Shown: positions 46,522 through 54,758 of the stretch, in pieces | Layout of the letters: the number at the start of each line of letters is the position of its first letter | Numbering within the stretch: position 1 is the first letter of the stretch | Source: Cupriavidus consociatus | GTDB taxonomy: Bacteria > Pseudomonadota > Gammaproteobacteria > Burkholderiales > Burkholderiaceae | Direction: 5' to 3' | Length of the DNA: 64,000 nt | Assembly (NCBI RefSeq): GCF_017814975.1 | Contig: NZ_JAGIQA010000003.1 | Coordinates: 62,001 to 126,000 of the forward strand | The notes under the pieces: model-generated | What the model saw: only the letters and a program-made list of their open reading frames with translations | Told to the model about the DNA's origin: nothing | Database searches by the model: none | Position numbers and translations under genes: made by a program

Positions 46522-47682
46522 TCAGCCGCGCGACATCAGGCCCATCTGCTTGGCGATGACCTGCAGCATCACTTCGTCCGCGCCGCCGCCGATCGAGCCC
46601 AGGCGGAAGTCACGGTAGGCGCGCGACGCATGGTTGTCCCAGGTGTAGCCCATGCCGCCCTGGAACTGCATGCACCAGTCGGCCACCTCGCGCGACAGGC
46701 GCCCGGCCTTGAGCTTGGCCATCGACGCCAGTTCGACCACGTCGCCGCCGGCGATATACGTCTGCGTGGCCAGGTAGACCAGCGCGCGCAGCGCTTCCAT
46801 CTCGGTCTTCAGCTCGGCCAGCTTGAACTGGATGAACTGGTTGTCCAGCAGCGGCTTGCCGAAGGCGATGCGCTGGCGCAGGTAATCGGCGGTCTCCTCG
46901 ATCAGCGCGGTGCAGGCGAGCCGGCGCGCCGCGCCGTTCAGCCGCTCTTCCTGGAACTGCTTCATCTGGTAGATGAAGCCCATGCCCTCCTCGCCGATGC
47001 GGTTGCGTACCGGCACGCGCACTTCGTCAAAGAAGATCTGCGCGGTGTCCGAGCACCACATGCCGAATTTTTTGATCTTCTGCACTTCCACGCCGCGCAC
47101 GCGCTTGCCGTCTTCCCGGATCGGCACCACGATCAGCGATTTGTTCTTGTGCACCGGCCCGTCGGACGTGTTGCACAGCAGGCAGATCCAGTCCGACTGG
47201 GTGCCGTTGGTGATCCACATCTTGGAGCCGGTGATGACATAGTCGTCGCCATCGCGCACGGCGCGCGTCTTGAGCGAGGCCACGTCGGAGCCGGCGCCCG
47301 CCTCGGACACGCCGATCGAGCACACCATGTCGCCGGCGATGGCGGGCGCCAGATAGTTGCGCTTCAGTTCGTCGGAACCGAATGCGGTCAGCGCCGGCGT
47401 GGCCATGTCGGTCTGCACGCCCACGCCCATGCCGACGCCTTGCGCGCGCGCATATCCGAGCGCCTCGGCGGCGGCAACGGCGTAGGAGAAGTCGAGGCCC
47501 ATGCCGCCGTACTCCACCGGCTTGGTGATGCCGAGGAAGCCGAGGTTGCCCATTTTCTTGAACAGTTCGTGCGCCGGAAACACCTCGGCGGCTTCCCATT
47601 CGTCGACGAAGGGATCGATCTCCGCCGATACGAAGCGGCGGATGCTGTCCATGATGTTGCGGTGGTCTTCGGTGTAGAGCAT
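46522..47682 (-). CDS. Acyl-CoA dehydrogenase (AtuD/LiuA-like)
   Basis: A 386-residue acyl-CoA dehydrogenase. YTEDHRNIMDSIRRFVSAE start, VSEAGAGSDVASL and WITNGTQSDWICLL motifs, C-terminus YRDFRLGSIGGGADEVML. The GGGADEV ending is seen in citronellyl-CoA/branched-chain dehydrogenases. It would create the alpha,beta double bond needed for carboxylation at the gamma (methyl) carbon. Start ATG 47682 has AGGAG seven bases upstream. 15 bases precede the hydratase gene. Confidence 0.9.
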   Translation of the reverse strand: MLYTEDHRNIMDSIRRFVSAEIDPFVDEWEAAEVFPAHELFKKMGNLGFLGITKPVEYGGMGLDFSYAVAAAEALGYARAQGVGMGVGVQTDMATPALTAFGSDELKRNYLAPAIAGDMVCSIGVSEAGAGSDVASLKTRAVRDGDDYVITGSKMWITNGTQSDWICLLCNTSDGPVHKNKSLIVVPIREDGKRVRGVEVQKIKKFGMWCSDTAQIFFDEVRVPVRNRIGEEGMGFIYQMKQFQEERLNGAARRLACTALIEETADYLRQRIAFGKPLLDNQFIQFKLAELKTEMEALRALVYLATQTYIAGGDVVELASMAKLKAGRLSREVADWCMQFQGGMGYTWDNHASRAYRDFRLGSIGGGADEVMLQVIAKQMGLMSRG

Positions 47683-47731
47683 GCTGGTCTCCTGGAATCG
47701 TTGCGTTCTGTTTGTCTGGGAGCGGCGGCGC

Positions 47732-49351
47732 TCAGAAGCGCCCGACGCCGAACTGGATGGCATGCGGCTGGCGCAGCGCCGCCTCGCGCGCGGTGGCCAG
47801 CACGAAGGCGAGCACGGCACGCGTGTCGCGCGGATCGATCACGCCGTCGTCCAGCAGCAGGCCGCTGGTGACGAAGGCGCTCGCCTGCCGCTCGAAGTTG
47901 GCGACGATCTCGGCGGTCTGGCCGGCCAGTAGCGCCTCATCGACCGGCTTGCCCTTGCCCGCCGCCTGCTGGCGCGCCACGATCTCCAGCGTCATGGCGG
48001 CCTGCTCGCCGCCCATCACCGCGGTGCGCGCGTTCGGCCACGAGAAGCAGAAGCGCGGCTTGAAACCCCGCCCGCACATGCCGAAGTTGCCCGCGCCGAA
48101 CGAGGCGCCACAGTACAGCGTAATCTGCGGCACCCTGGAATTGGACAGCGCCTGGATCATCTTGGAGCCGTGCTTGATCATGCCGGCCTCTTCCGAGGCG
48201 CGCCCGACGATAAAGCCGGTGGTGTTCTGCAGGAACACGATCGGCGTGCCGGACTGGTTGCACAGCTGGATGAACTGCGCCGCCTTGGTTGCGCCGGCCG
48301 GGTCGATGGGCCCGTTGTTGCTGATGAAGCCGACCGCATTGCCTTCGATGCGGGCATGGCCGCACACCGTGCCGGGGCCGTAGTCGGGCTTGAACGGCAA
48401 CCACGCCGAAGCGTCGACGATGCGCGCGATCACCTCGCGCATGTCGACCGGGCGCTTCATGTCCAGCGTCATGACGCCGTCCAGTTCCGACGCGTCGAGC
48501 CGCGGGGCACGCGCCGGCTGCGCCGGCTGTAGCTCGACCCTGGGCCAGTCCAGGCTGGCAACGATATCGCGCGCGGTGGCAATGGCATGCTCGTCGTCTT
48601 CTGCAAGGTATTCAGCCAGGCCGGTGGCGGTGGCATGCAGGTCGGCGCCGCCCAGCTCCTCGTCGGTGGCGATTTCGCCGGTCGCCGCCTTCAGCAGCGG
48701 CGGCCCGGCCAGGAAGGCGCGCGCGCGGTTGCGCACCATCACCACGTAGTCGGACAGGCCGGGCATGTAGGCACCGCCTGCCGTGGACGAGCCGTGCACG
48801 ACCGTGATCACCGGCAGCCCGGCCGCCGACAGCCGCGCCAGGTTGTAGAAGATCGCGCCGCCGCGCACGAACTTGTCGACGCGGTACTTGCGCAGGTTGG
48901 CGCCTGCCGACTCCACCAGGTGGATGAAGGGCAGCCGGTTCTCCAGCGCGATTTCCTGGCAGCGCACCAGCTTCATGTTGCCGGCCTCGGTCATGGCGCC
49001 GGCATCGATGCCGGAATCGGTGGCGAGCACCATGCAGCGCACCCCGCACACGAAGCCGATGCCGGCCACCAGCGAGCCGCCGGGCACCGAGGTCTCGGGG
49101 TCGGGATCGTCCATGCAGAAGCCCGCCAGCGTGGACAGCGGCAGGAACGGCGCGCCCGCATCGAGCAGGCGGCCGACGCGCTCGCGCGGCAGCAGCGCGC
49201 CACGCCTGGCAAATGCGGGCCGCGAGCGCTCGGACGCGGCCACGGCGCGCTGCTCCAGGCCGTGCAGGCGGTCGATCAGTGCCTGCATGCCGGCGCGCTG
49301 GCCGGCGAAGGCGTCGGAGGATGGGTCAATGCGGGATTCGATGGGGATCAT
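47732..49351 (-). CDS. Acyl-CoA carboxylase carboxyltransferase subunit
   Basis: A 539-residue carboxyltransferase of the MCC beta/AtuC/LiuB group, with two crotonase-like halves. Motifs ESAGANLRKY, VHGSSTAGGAYMPGLSDY, FLQNTTGFIVG and GASFGAGNFGMCGRGF, the last two forming the acyl-CoA and biotin sites. It partners the biotin subunit at 43602. First gene of the minus-strand operon. ATG 49351 was used; an in-frame GTG at 49393 has GGAG four bases upstream and would add 14 residues. The IclR palindrome lies 74 bases before the ATG. Confidence 0.9.
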   Translation of the reverse strand: MIPIESRIDPSSDAFAGQRAGMQALIDRLHGLEQRAVAASERSRPAFARRGALLPRERVGRLLDAGAPFLPLSTLAGFCMDDPDPETSVPGGSLVAGIGFVCGVRCMVLATDSGIDAGAMTEAGNMKLVRCQEIALENRLPFIHLVESAGANLRKYRVDKFVRGGAIFYNLARLSAAGLPVITVVHGSSTAGGAYMPGLSDYVVMVRNRARAFLAGPPLLKAATGEIATDEELGGADLHATATGLAEYLAEDDEHAIATARDIVASLDWPRVELQPAQPARAPRLDASELDGVMTLDMKRPVDMREVIARIVDASAWLPFKPDYGPGTVCGHARIEGNAVGFISNNGPIDPAGATKAAQFIQLCNQSGTPIVFLQNTTGFIVGRASEEAGMIKHGSKMIQALSNSRVPQITLYCGASFGAGNFGMCGRGFKPRFCFSWPNARTAVMGGEQAAMTLEIVARQQAAGKGKPVDEALLAGQTAEIVANFERQASAFVTSGLLLDDGVIDPRDTRAVLAFVLATAREAALRQPHAIQFGVGRF

Positions 49352-49425
49352 GGCGCGTGCCTGTGGTTCCGTGATGGATGGATTGCAAACCACGGCGCTC
49401 CGCGCGACAACCGCAATCGTTCAGA

Positions 49426-49444
49426 TTGTGCATAATGTGCACAA
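49426..49444. promoter_or_regulatory. Palindrome TTGTGCATAATGTGCACAA, candidate IclR operator
   Basis: One mismatch from a perfect 9-1-9 inverted repeat. It sits in the divergent gap between the carboxylase operon (minus) and the IclR gene (plus), and repeats the palindrome found at 35308-35326. Expected to govern both divergent units. Confidence 0.7.
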
Positions 49445-49482
49445 ATTTCAGAACCAGCGAGGCGCCGCCGGCGCATCCAGCC

Positions 49483-50229
49483 ATGCCCCCCAGATCCCCT
49501 GCCCCCGGCGGCGTCCAGAGCCTGGCGCGCGCCTTCACCCTGCTGCAGCTGTTGGCCGAACACCATGACGCCGGGCTGGCGCTGCCCGACCTTGCCGCCA
49601 TGGCCGGCATCGACCGCACCACCGCCCACCGCATGGCGCGCTTCCTGGAAGCCGGCGCGTATATCGAGCGCGAATCGGCCGGCAAGCGCTATCACCTGGG
49701 TACCGCGGCGATGGCGCTCGGGCTGCGCGCGATGAACCGGCCGCCGCCCAACAGCGCCCTCGTCAGCAAGATGAAGGCACTCGCGCGCCTGACCGGCGAC
49801 GCGGTCTTCCTGATCGTGCGCATCGGCGATCACGGGCACTGCCTGCATACCGAGGAAGGCAGCCACCGCATCAAGACCTTTCACATGCTGACCGGCACCT
49901 CGCGGCTGCTGGGCCAGGGCACCGGCAGCATGGCGCTGCTGGCCAAGATGGACAACGATGCGGTCCGCGCGCACTACGAACGCCACCGCGCCGAGTACGA
50001 GGCGGGCGGCCTGAGCCTGCTCAGGCTGATGCGCGGCGTCGAGCGCAGCCGCAAACTGGGCTACGCGCTGGCGGGAGCGGAAGGCGTGGCGGGCGTGGGC
50101 TACGCCTTGCCGCTGGCAATGGGCGCGGATGCGGCCATCAGCATCGTCTCGACTGCGTCGCGGATGTCGACGGCGCGCCGGCACGAAATGGGCGGGATCA
50201 TTGTGACGATGTTCGCGCAGCAAGGGTGA
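49483..50229 (+). CDS. IclR-family transcriptional regulator
   Basis: A 248-residue regulator. N-terminal winged helix-turn-helix at about 12-65 (LALPDLAAMAGIDRTTAHRM) and C-terminal IclR ligand-binding domain (about 85-245, with HTEEGSHRIKTFHMLTGT and GVGYALPLA). IclR proteins often sense a pathway acid or CoA-free intermediate. Divergent from the carboxylase operon with a palindrome between them. ATG 49483 begins just before the HTH; longer versions would run through the operator. Confidence 0.9.
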   Translation: MPPRSPAPGGVQSLARAFTLLQLLAEHHDAGLALPDLAAMAGIDRTTAHRMARFLEAGAYIERESAGKRYHLGTAAMALGLRAMNRPPPNSALVSKMKALARLTGDAVFLIVRIGDHGHCLHTEEGSHRIKTFHMLTGTSRLLGQGTGSMALLAKMDNDAVRAHYERHRAEYEAGGLSLLRLMRGVERSRKLGYALAGAEGVAGVGYALPLAMGADAAISIVSTASRMSTARRHEMGGIIVTMFAQQG

Positions 50230-50306
50230 AGCGGCGCGTACGCGCGAGCCCAGGCGTTGCACGACCGGTTGACGCACTGAGCGGCCGCGCACCTCGGTTT
50301 TGAAAC

Positions 50307-50536
50307 GCGTCTCTGTCAGGGGCCGCACAGAGACGCACCAGCGCTACGGCGTTCAATGGTGACGCAAACCGAGAGATGCAAGCACGTGCCCGCCGCCCTG
50401 GCATCGGCCGGGCCAGGCCGCCTTCACTGGAAGGCGGGAATCAGTCCTGGTGCCAGAACAATAAATTCCCCCGCCGACCAGAGAGGGGTCGGCACTCTGG
50501 GCCACGCCCCGACGTCGGAGCGTGGCTTCTTTTTTT
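50307..50536 (+). ncRNA. Candidate structured small RNA or long 3' UTR
   Basis: This gene-free stretch holds several hairpins in series: a 10-base perfect stem (GCGTCTCTGT 50307-50316 with ACAGAGACGC 50327-50336), a CGCCTT/AAGGCG stem near 50420-50438, a CCAGAG/CTCTGG stem near 50478-50500 and a strong terminator ending in TTCTTTTTTT. No believable reading frame fits. It could be the 3' UTR of the IclR gene or an independent sRNA; I cannot identify a promoter with confidence. Confidence 0.35.
50501..50536 (+). terminator. Strong rho-independent terminator
   Basis: Arms GCCACGC (50501-50507) and GCGTGGC (50520-50526), with an inner CCGAC/GTCGG pairing, followed by TTCTTTTTTT (50527-50536). 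The best terminator in the window. Confidence 0.85.
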
Positions 50537-50722
50537 GGTTTCGCCGGGGCATCGGCCTGGGAATATCGTGCAAGTCGCGCTCGTGGCGCGTCCCAGAGTG
50601 ACGACGGGCACGCCGACGGCCCGGGAATGGGGTTCCTGAAGCACTCCGGAAATTGGCGTTCGGGGCGGCGGCAGCTGTCACCTTTGCCTACACTGAACGC
50701 ATTCCGCGCAAAGGGCCGCTCC

Positions 50723-50947
50723 ATGCCATCCATGCTCATCTTTAACCGGCACCGCGCCTGGCACCGCCGGTCGGGCCGTGCGTTTTGCATCGCCCTGCTC
50801 GCTGCGACCGTGGCGGGATGTGAAGCGCCGCCGCGCGACACCTCCATGACTCCGCCACCACCACGCTTGCCGATCGCTGCTGGCGACGAGGTATATCCGG
50901 CGCCGGGCACGGCGCGCGACACCCGTCCGGCAACGCCCACCCGCTAG
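50723..50947 (+). CDS. Small predicted lipoprotein
   Basis: A 74-residue protein. Basic N-terminus, hydrophobic segment (about 21-30) and lipobox TVAGC with Cys33 as the acylated residue. The mature part is about 40 residues, rich in proline, with no known domain (EAPPRDTSMTPPPPRLP). ATG 50723 gives a normal type II signal; ATG 50732 is an alternative. Convergent with the acyl-CoA dehydrogenase at 51033. Unknown function. Confidence 0.6.
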   Translation: MPSMLIFNRHRAWHRRSGRAFCIALLAATVAGCEAPPRDTSMTPPPPRLPIAAGDEVYPAPGTARDTRPATPTR

Positions 50948-50980
50948 CCTCGCGGGCATCTGATACTGCGCATGCAAAAC

Positions 50981-51002
50981 GGCCGGCGCGACAGCGCCGG
51001 CC
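50981..51002 (-). terminator. Rho-independent terminator after ACAD gene
   Basis: Perfect nine-base arms GGCCGGCGC/GCGCCGGCC with loop GACA. On the minus strand it is followed by GTTTTGC. It ends the acyl-CoA dehydrogenase transcript, whose stop codon lies 31 bases before it, and may also serve the convergent lipoprotein gene. Confidence 0.7.
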
Positions 51003-51032
51003 TGAAGCGGTATCGATCGACGGTTCTACCGC

Positions 51033-52199
51033 TCAGAACGAGCGCGGCAGCCCCAGGATGTGTTCCGCGACGTACGAGTAGATCAGGTTGGTCGAGATCG
51101 GCGCGACCTGGTACAGGCGCGTCTCGCGGAACTTGCGCTCGACGTCGTATTCGCAGGCAAAGCCGAAGCCGCCGTGGAACTGCAGGCAGGCGTTGCCGGC
51201 TTCCCAGCTGGCCTTGGCCGCGAGGTACTTGGCCATGTTGGCCTGCGCGCCCATCGGCTCGTGCTTGTCGAACAGTTCGCAGGCCTTCCAGCGCATCAGG
51301 TTGGCGGCTTCCAGCTCGATGAAGGATTCGGCGATCGGGAACTGCACGCCCTGGTTCTGACCGATAGGGCGGCCGAAGACTTCGCGCTCGCTGACGTACT
51401 TGGTGACGCGGTCCATGAACCAGTAGCCGTCGCCGATGCATTCGGCGGCGATCAGCGTGCGCTCGGCGTTGAGGCCGTCGAGGATGTACTTGAAGCCCTT
51501 GCCTTCTTCGCCGATCAGGTTTTCCTCGGGGATTTCCAGGTCTTCGAAGAACAGCTCGTTGGTCTCGTGGTTGACCATGTTCGGGATCGGCCGCACGGTC
51601 AGGCCCTTCTTCTGCGCTTCATGCAGGTCCACCATGAAGATGGACATGCCTTCGCTCTTCTTCTTCACGTCGGCCAGCGCGGTGGTGCGCGCCAGCAGGA
51701 TCATGAAGTCGCTGTGCTGCACGCGGCTGATCCACACCTTCTGGCCGTTGACGACGTAGCGGCCGTCTTTCTTGACCGCCGAGGTCTTGATCTTGGTGGT
51801 GTCGGTGCCGGTGGTGGGCTCGGTCACGCCCATCGACTGCAGCCGCCACTCGCCCGAGGCGATCTTCGGCAGGTACTTTTCCTTCTGCGCCTCGGAACCG
51901 TGGCGCACCAGCGTGCCCATGTTGTACATCTGGCCGTGGCAGGCGCCGGAATTGCCGCCGCTGCGGTTGATCTCTTCCATGATCACCGAGGCTTCGGTCA
52001 GGCCCAGGCCGGAACCGCCGTATTCCTGCGGGATCAGCGCGGCCAGCCAGCCGGCCGCGGTCAGTGCGTTGACGAAGGCCTCGGGGTAGGCGCGCTGCTC
52101 GTCGACCTTGCGGAAGTACTCATCCGGGAATTCGGCGCAAAGCGCGCGCACGGCATCGCGGATTTCTTGGTAGTTGTTCGATTGGGTCTGTTCGATCAT
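51033..52199 (-). CDS. Acyl-CoA dehydrogenase
   Basis: A 388-residue acyl-CoA dehydrogenase. N-terminal ALIPQEYGGSGLGLTEAS, FAD/substrate motif MGVTEPTTGTDTTKI, and C-terminal QFHGGFGFACEYDVERKFRE. The usual (A/G)GSD triad is replaced by TGTD, a subgroup variation. ATG 52199 lies at the conserved N-terminus; no good ribosome site is visible. It is divergent from the hydratase-thiolase operon, with which it likely shares a pathway. Confidence 0.88.
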   Translation of the reverse strand: MIEQTQSNNYQEIRDAVRALCAEFPDEYFRKVDEQRAYPEAFVNALTAAGWLAALIPQEYGGSGLGLTEASVIMEEINRSGGNSGACHGQMYNMGTLVRHGSEAQKEKYLPKIASGEWRLQSMGVTEPTTGTDTTKIKTSAVKKDGRYVVNGQKVWISRVQHSDFMILLARTTALADVKKKSEGMSIFMVDLHEAQKKGLTVRPIPNMVNHETNELFFEDLEIPEENLIGEEGKGFKYILDGLNAERTLIAAECIGDGYWFMDRVTKYVSEREVFGRPIGQNQGVQFPIAESFIELEAANLMRWKACELFDKHEPMGAQANMAKYLAAKASWEAGNACLQFHGGFGFACEYDVERKFRETRLYQVAPISTNLIYSYVAEHILGLPRSF

Positions 52200-52487
52200 G
52201 GCGCGTCGTTGGCTTGGTTCTACGGGCGGAATTGCGGCGCTTCGGTCCCACGGGATGGTCCTTGGGGCGACCGATGCTGTCTTGGCCGCAATAGTCGCTG
52301 CGATCTCCGCCCCGGGCAATCAGCCATTGCGAAAGCGCGCCTTCCACGGCGCTTAAGGCCGATATCCCGTGCCCGAGGTGCCGTTTTCGCAAACGCCGAA
52401 GCCGGCCATTGGCATTGTCAAATAGCGCAAAACCCACTTTGGCGACATTCTCACGGCAATCTCCTGATGAAGACATAGGACCCGCAC
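52200..52487. other. Divergent intergenic region, no gene
   Basis: A 288-base gap between the acyl-CoA dehydrogenase (minus) and the hydratase-2 gene (plus). No open frame of note. A TTGACA hexamer is present on the minus strand (near 52417) but no fitting -10 follows. No copy of the TGTGCACA palindrome occurs here. Confidence 0.5.
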
Positions 52488-53381
52488 ATGGCAGTGAGCT
52501 ACCAGCACCTCAAGCAGCGATCGTTCGCCCCCGTACGCCAGCGCTATACCGAGCGCGACACCATGCTGTATGCGCTCAGCCTGGGGCTGGGCAACGATCC
52601 GCTGGACGCGGCCGCCCTGCCCTTCGTGTTCGAGGGCGCCGCGGGCGGGTTGCGCACGCTGCCCTCGCAAGCGGTGGTACTGGGCTATCCCGGCTTCTGG
52701 GCGCGCGAGGCGGATACCGGCATCGACTGGGTCAAGCTGCTGCACGGCGAGCAACGCATGCGCCTGCACCGCCCGCTGCCGGCCAGCGCCGACGTCGTCG
52801 GCCACAACCGCATCACGCACCTGACCGACAAGGGTGAAGGCAAGGGCGCGATCATGGTCACCGAACGCCGGCTCGAAACCGCAGACGGCGAGTTGCTGGC
52901 AACGGTGCAGCAGGTCAGCTTCCTGCGCGGCGACGGCGGCTACAGCCAGCGCGACGGCGGCCAGCCCAGCGACGAACCGCTGCCCGCGCTGCGTCCCACC
53001 CCGGAAGACCGCGCGCCGGATTTCACCGACACGCAGGCAATCCGCCCCGAAGCCGCGCTGCTGTATCGCCTGATGGGGGACTTCAATCCGCTGCACGCCG
53101 ACCCGGCGGTCGCCAAAATAGCGGGCTTCGAGCGCCCGATCCTGCACGGCCTGGCCAGCTACGGGCTGGTCGCGCATGCACTGGTGCGCCAGTGCGCGGA
53201 GCGCGATCCGGCCCGCCTGCGCGCGCTGGATATCCGCTTCACCGCGCCGGTGTTCCCCGGTGAAACGCTGGTCACCGAGATCTGGCGCACGCCGGACAAT
53301 CCCAACCACTTCCAGGTGCGCGCCCGCGTCGCCGAACGCGACAAGGTAGTGCTCAGCCACGGCTGGGCCGAGATCGCCTGA
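52488..53381 (+). CDS. Hydratase-2/MaoC-type enoyl-CoA hydratase
   Basis: A 297-residue double hot-dog protein. The N-terminal half resembles the type 2 hydratase of peroxisomal MFE-2 (YALSLGLGNDPLD, LHGEQRMRLHRPLP). The C-terminal half carries the hydratase-2 active-site motif with Asp and His in GDFNPLHADPAVAKIAGF followed by RPILHGLASYG. Such enzymes hydrate 2-enoyl-CoA to (R)-3-hydroxyacyl-CoA, opposite stereochemistry to FadB. First gene of an operon with CoA-transferase, thiolase, Bug protein, acyl-CoA dehydrogenase and CaiB-type transferase. Confidence 0.88.
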   Translation: MAVSYQHLKQRSFAPVRQRYTERDTMLYALSLGLGNDPLDAAALPFVFEGAAGGLRTLPSQAVVLGYPGFWAREADTGIDWVKLLHGEQRMRLHRPLPASADVVGHNRITHLTDKGEGKGAIMVTERRLETADGELLATVQQVSFLRGDGGYSQRDGGQPSDEPLPALRPTPEDRAPDFTDTQAIRPEAALLYRLMGDFNPLHADPAVAKIAGFERPILHGLASYGLVAHALVRQCAERDPARLRALDIRFTAPVFPGETLVTEIWRTPDNPNHFQVRARVAERDKVVLSHGWAEIA

Positions 53382-53395
53382 TCCGGCGCCATCCC

Positions 53396-54712
53396 ATGCA
53401 TCCCGCTACCGTGGATAACAACGAACTGGCCTCGGCACTGCAGGTACTGCTGCAACCCGGCGATCATATCTGGTGGGGCCAGGCCACCGCCGAACCGCTG
53501 ACGCTGACGCGCGCGCTGGTCGAGCACCGCCACGCGCTCGCCCGGGGTAGCCGGCTGAGCGTGTTTGTCGGCATCGGCCAGTCCGACACGCTGCAGCCGG
53601 CGCAGGCCGACGTGATCGACTTCTTCGGCTATGCCGCCAGCGGGCCGCACCGCGCGCTGGCCAGGGCCGGCGTGCTGGACATCGTGCCGAGCCACTATTC
53701 GCACCTGCCCGGCCTGATCCGGGAAGGCGCGCTGCGCGCCGACGTGGTGCTGGTGCAGGTGTCGCCGCCCGACGACGAAGGCCGCTACAGCATGGGCCTG
53801 GTGCATGAGTACATTCCCGCGGCGCTCGACCGGGCCCGCGTGATCGTCGCCGAGGTGAACCCGGAGGTGCCATGGACCTATGGCAGCCGCCACCTCACCG
53901 CCGACCAGATCGACCTGCTGGTCGATGCCGCGCATGCGCCAATCAGCCTGGACCGCAGCGCCCCGGGGCTGGCGGAACAGGCGATCGCGCGCCATATCGC
54001 CGGTTGGGTCGAAGACGGCGCCACGCTGCAGATGGGCATCGGCAACCTGCCCGAGGCGGTGGTGGCCGCGCTGCACGACCGCCGCGACCTGGGCCTGCAC
54101 AGCGGCGCGGTTGGCGACGGCATTGCCGCGCTGGCCGAAGCCGGCGTGCTGACCAACGCGCGCAAGACCATCGATACCGGCATCGGCATCGGCGGCATCC
54201 TGATGGGCAGCGAGCGCCTGCGCCGCTGGGCCCACCGCAATCCGAAGCTGCAGCTGCGCGAGACCAGCTACACCCATCACCCCGAGGTGCTGGCCAGCCT
54301 CGACAAGCTCACGGCGATCAACTCGGCGATCGAGGTCGACCTGACCGGGCAGGTGAATGCCGAAGTGGCCGCCGGGGTCTATGTCGGCGCCGTGGGCGGC
54401 GCCGTCGACTTCCTGCGCGGCGCCGCGCGCAGCCGCGGTGGCCTGCCCATCGTCGCCCTGCCCGCGACCGCCAGGGGCGCGAGCCGGATCGTGGCGCAGC
54501 TGTCCGGCCCGGTCAGCACGCCGCGCTCGGATGCCGGCCTGATCGTCACCGAACACGGCGTCGCCGACCTGCGCGGCCAGACCCTGTCGCAGCGTGTGCG
54601 CCGCATGCTGGACATCGCCGCCCCCGAACACCGCGGGGACCTGGAGCGCCAGGCCCACGCCCTGCTGCGCCAGTGCGGCGCGGTTTTTGTTGCCACCACG
54701 GGCGCGGCCTGA
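53396..54712 (+). CDS. Acetyl-CoA hydrolase/CoA-transferase family protein lacking usual Glu
   Basis: A 438-residue protein of the 4-hydroxybutyrate CoA-transferase/acetyl-CoA hydrolase family, with the N-terminal half, the C-terminal NSAIEVDLTGQVNAE region and the TEHGVADLRG ending. In characterised members the catalytic glutamate lies in an H-(T/S)-E-M segment. Here the matching segment reads GLHSGAVGDG, with Gly237 at that place. It may belong to a subgroup with a different catalytic residue or altered activity. 14 bases after the hydratase gene. Confidence 0.82.
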   Translation: MHPATVDNNELASALQVLLQPGDHIWWGQATAEPLTLTRALVEHRHALARGSRLSVFVGIGQSDTLQPAQADVIDFFGYAASGPHRALARAGVLDIVPSHYSHLPGLIREGALRADVVLVQVSPPDDEGRYSMGLVHEYIPAALDRARVIVAEVNPEVPWTYGSRHLTADQIDLLVDAAHAPISLDRSAPGLAEQAIARHIAGWVEDGATLQMGIGNLPEAVVAALHDRRDLGLHSGAVGDGIAALAEAGVLTNARKTIDTGIGIGGILMGSERLRRWAHRNPKLQLRETSYTHHPEVLASLDKLTAINSAIEVDLTGQVNAEVAAGVYVGAVGGAVDFLRGAARSRGGLPIVALPATARGASRIVAQLSGPVSTPRSDAGLIVTEHGVADLRGQTLSQRVRRMLDIAAPEHRGDLERQAHALLRQCGAVFVATTGAA

Positions 54713-54758
54713 CCCGCCGCCTGCTTCGCTACCTGACAGAATTTCCAAGGAGACTTCC

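Noticed and set aside
50522-50722. Upstream extension of the small lipoprotein frame
   Set aside because: It would start inside the strong terminator and give no signal peptide at the N-terminus; the internal ATG gives a standard lipobox protein.
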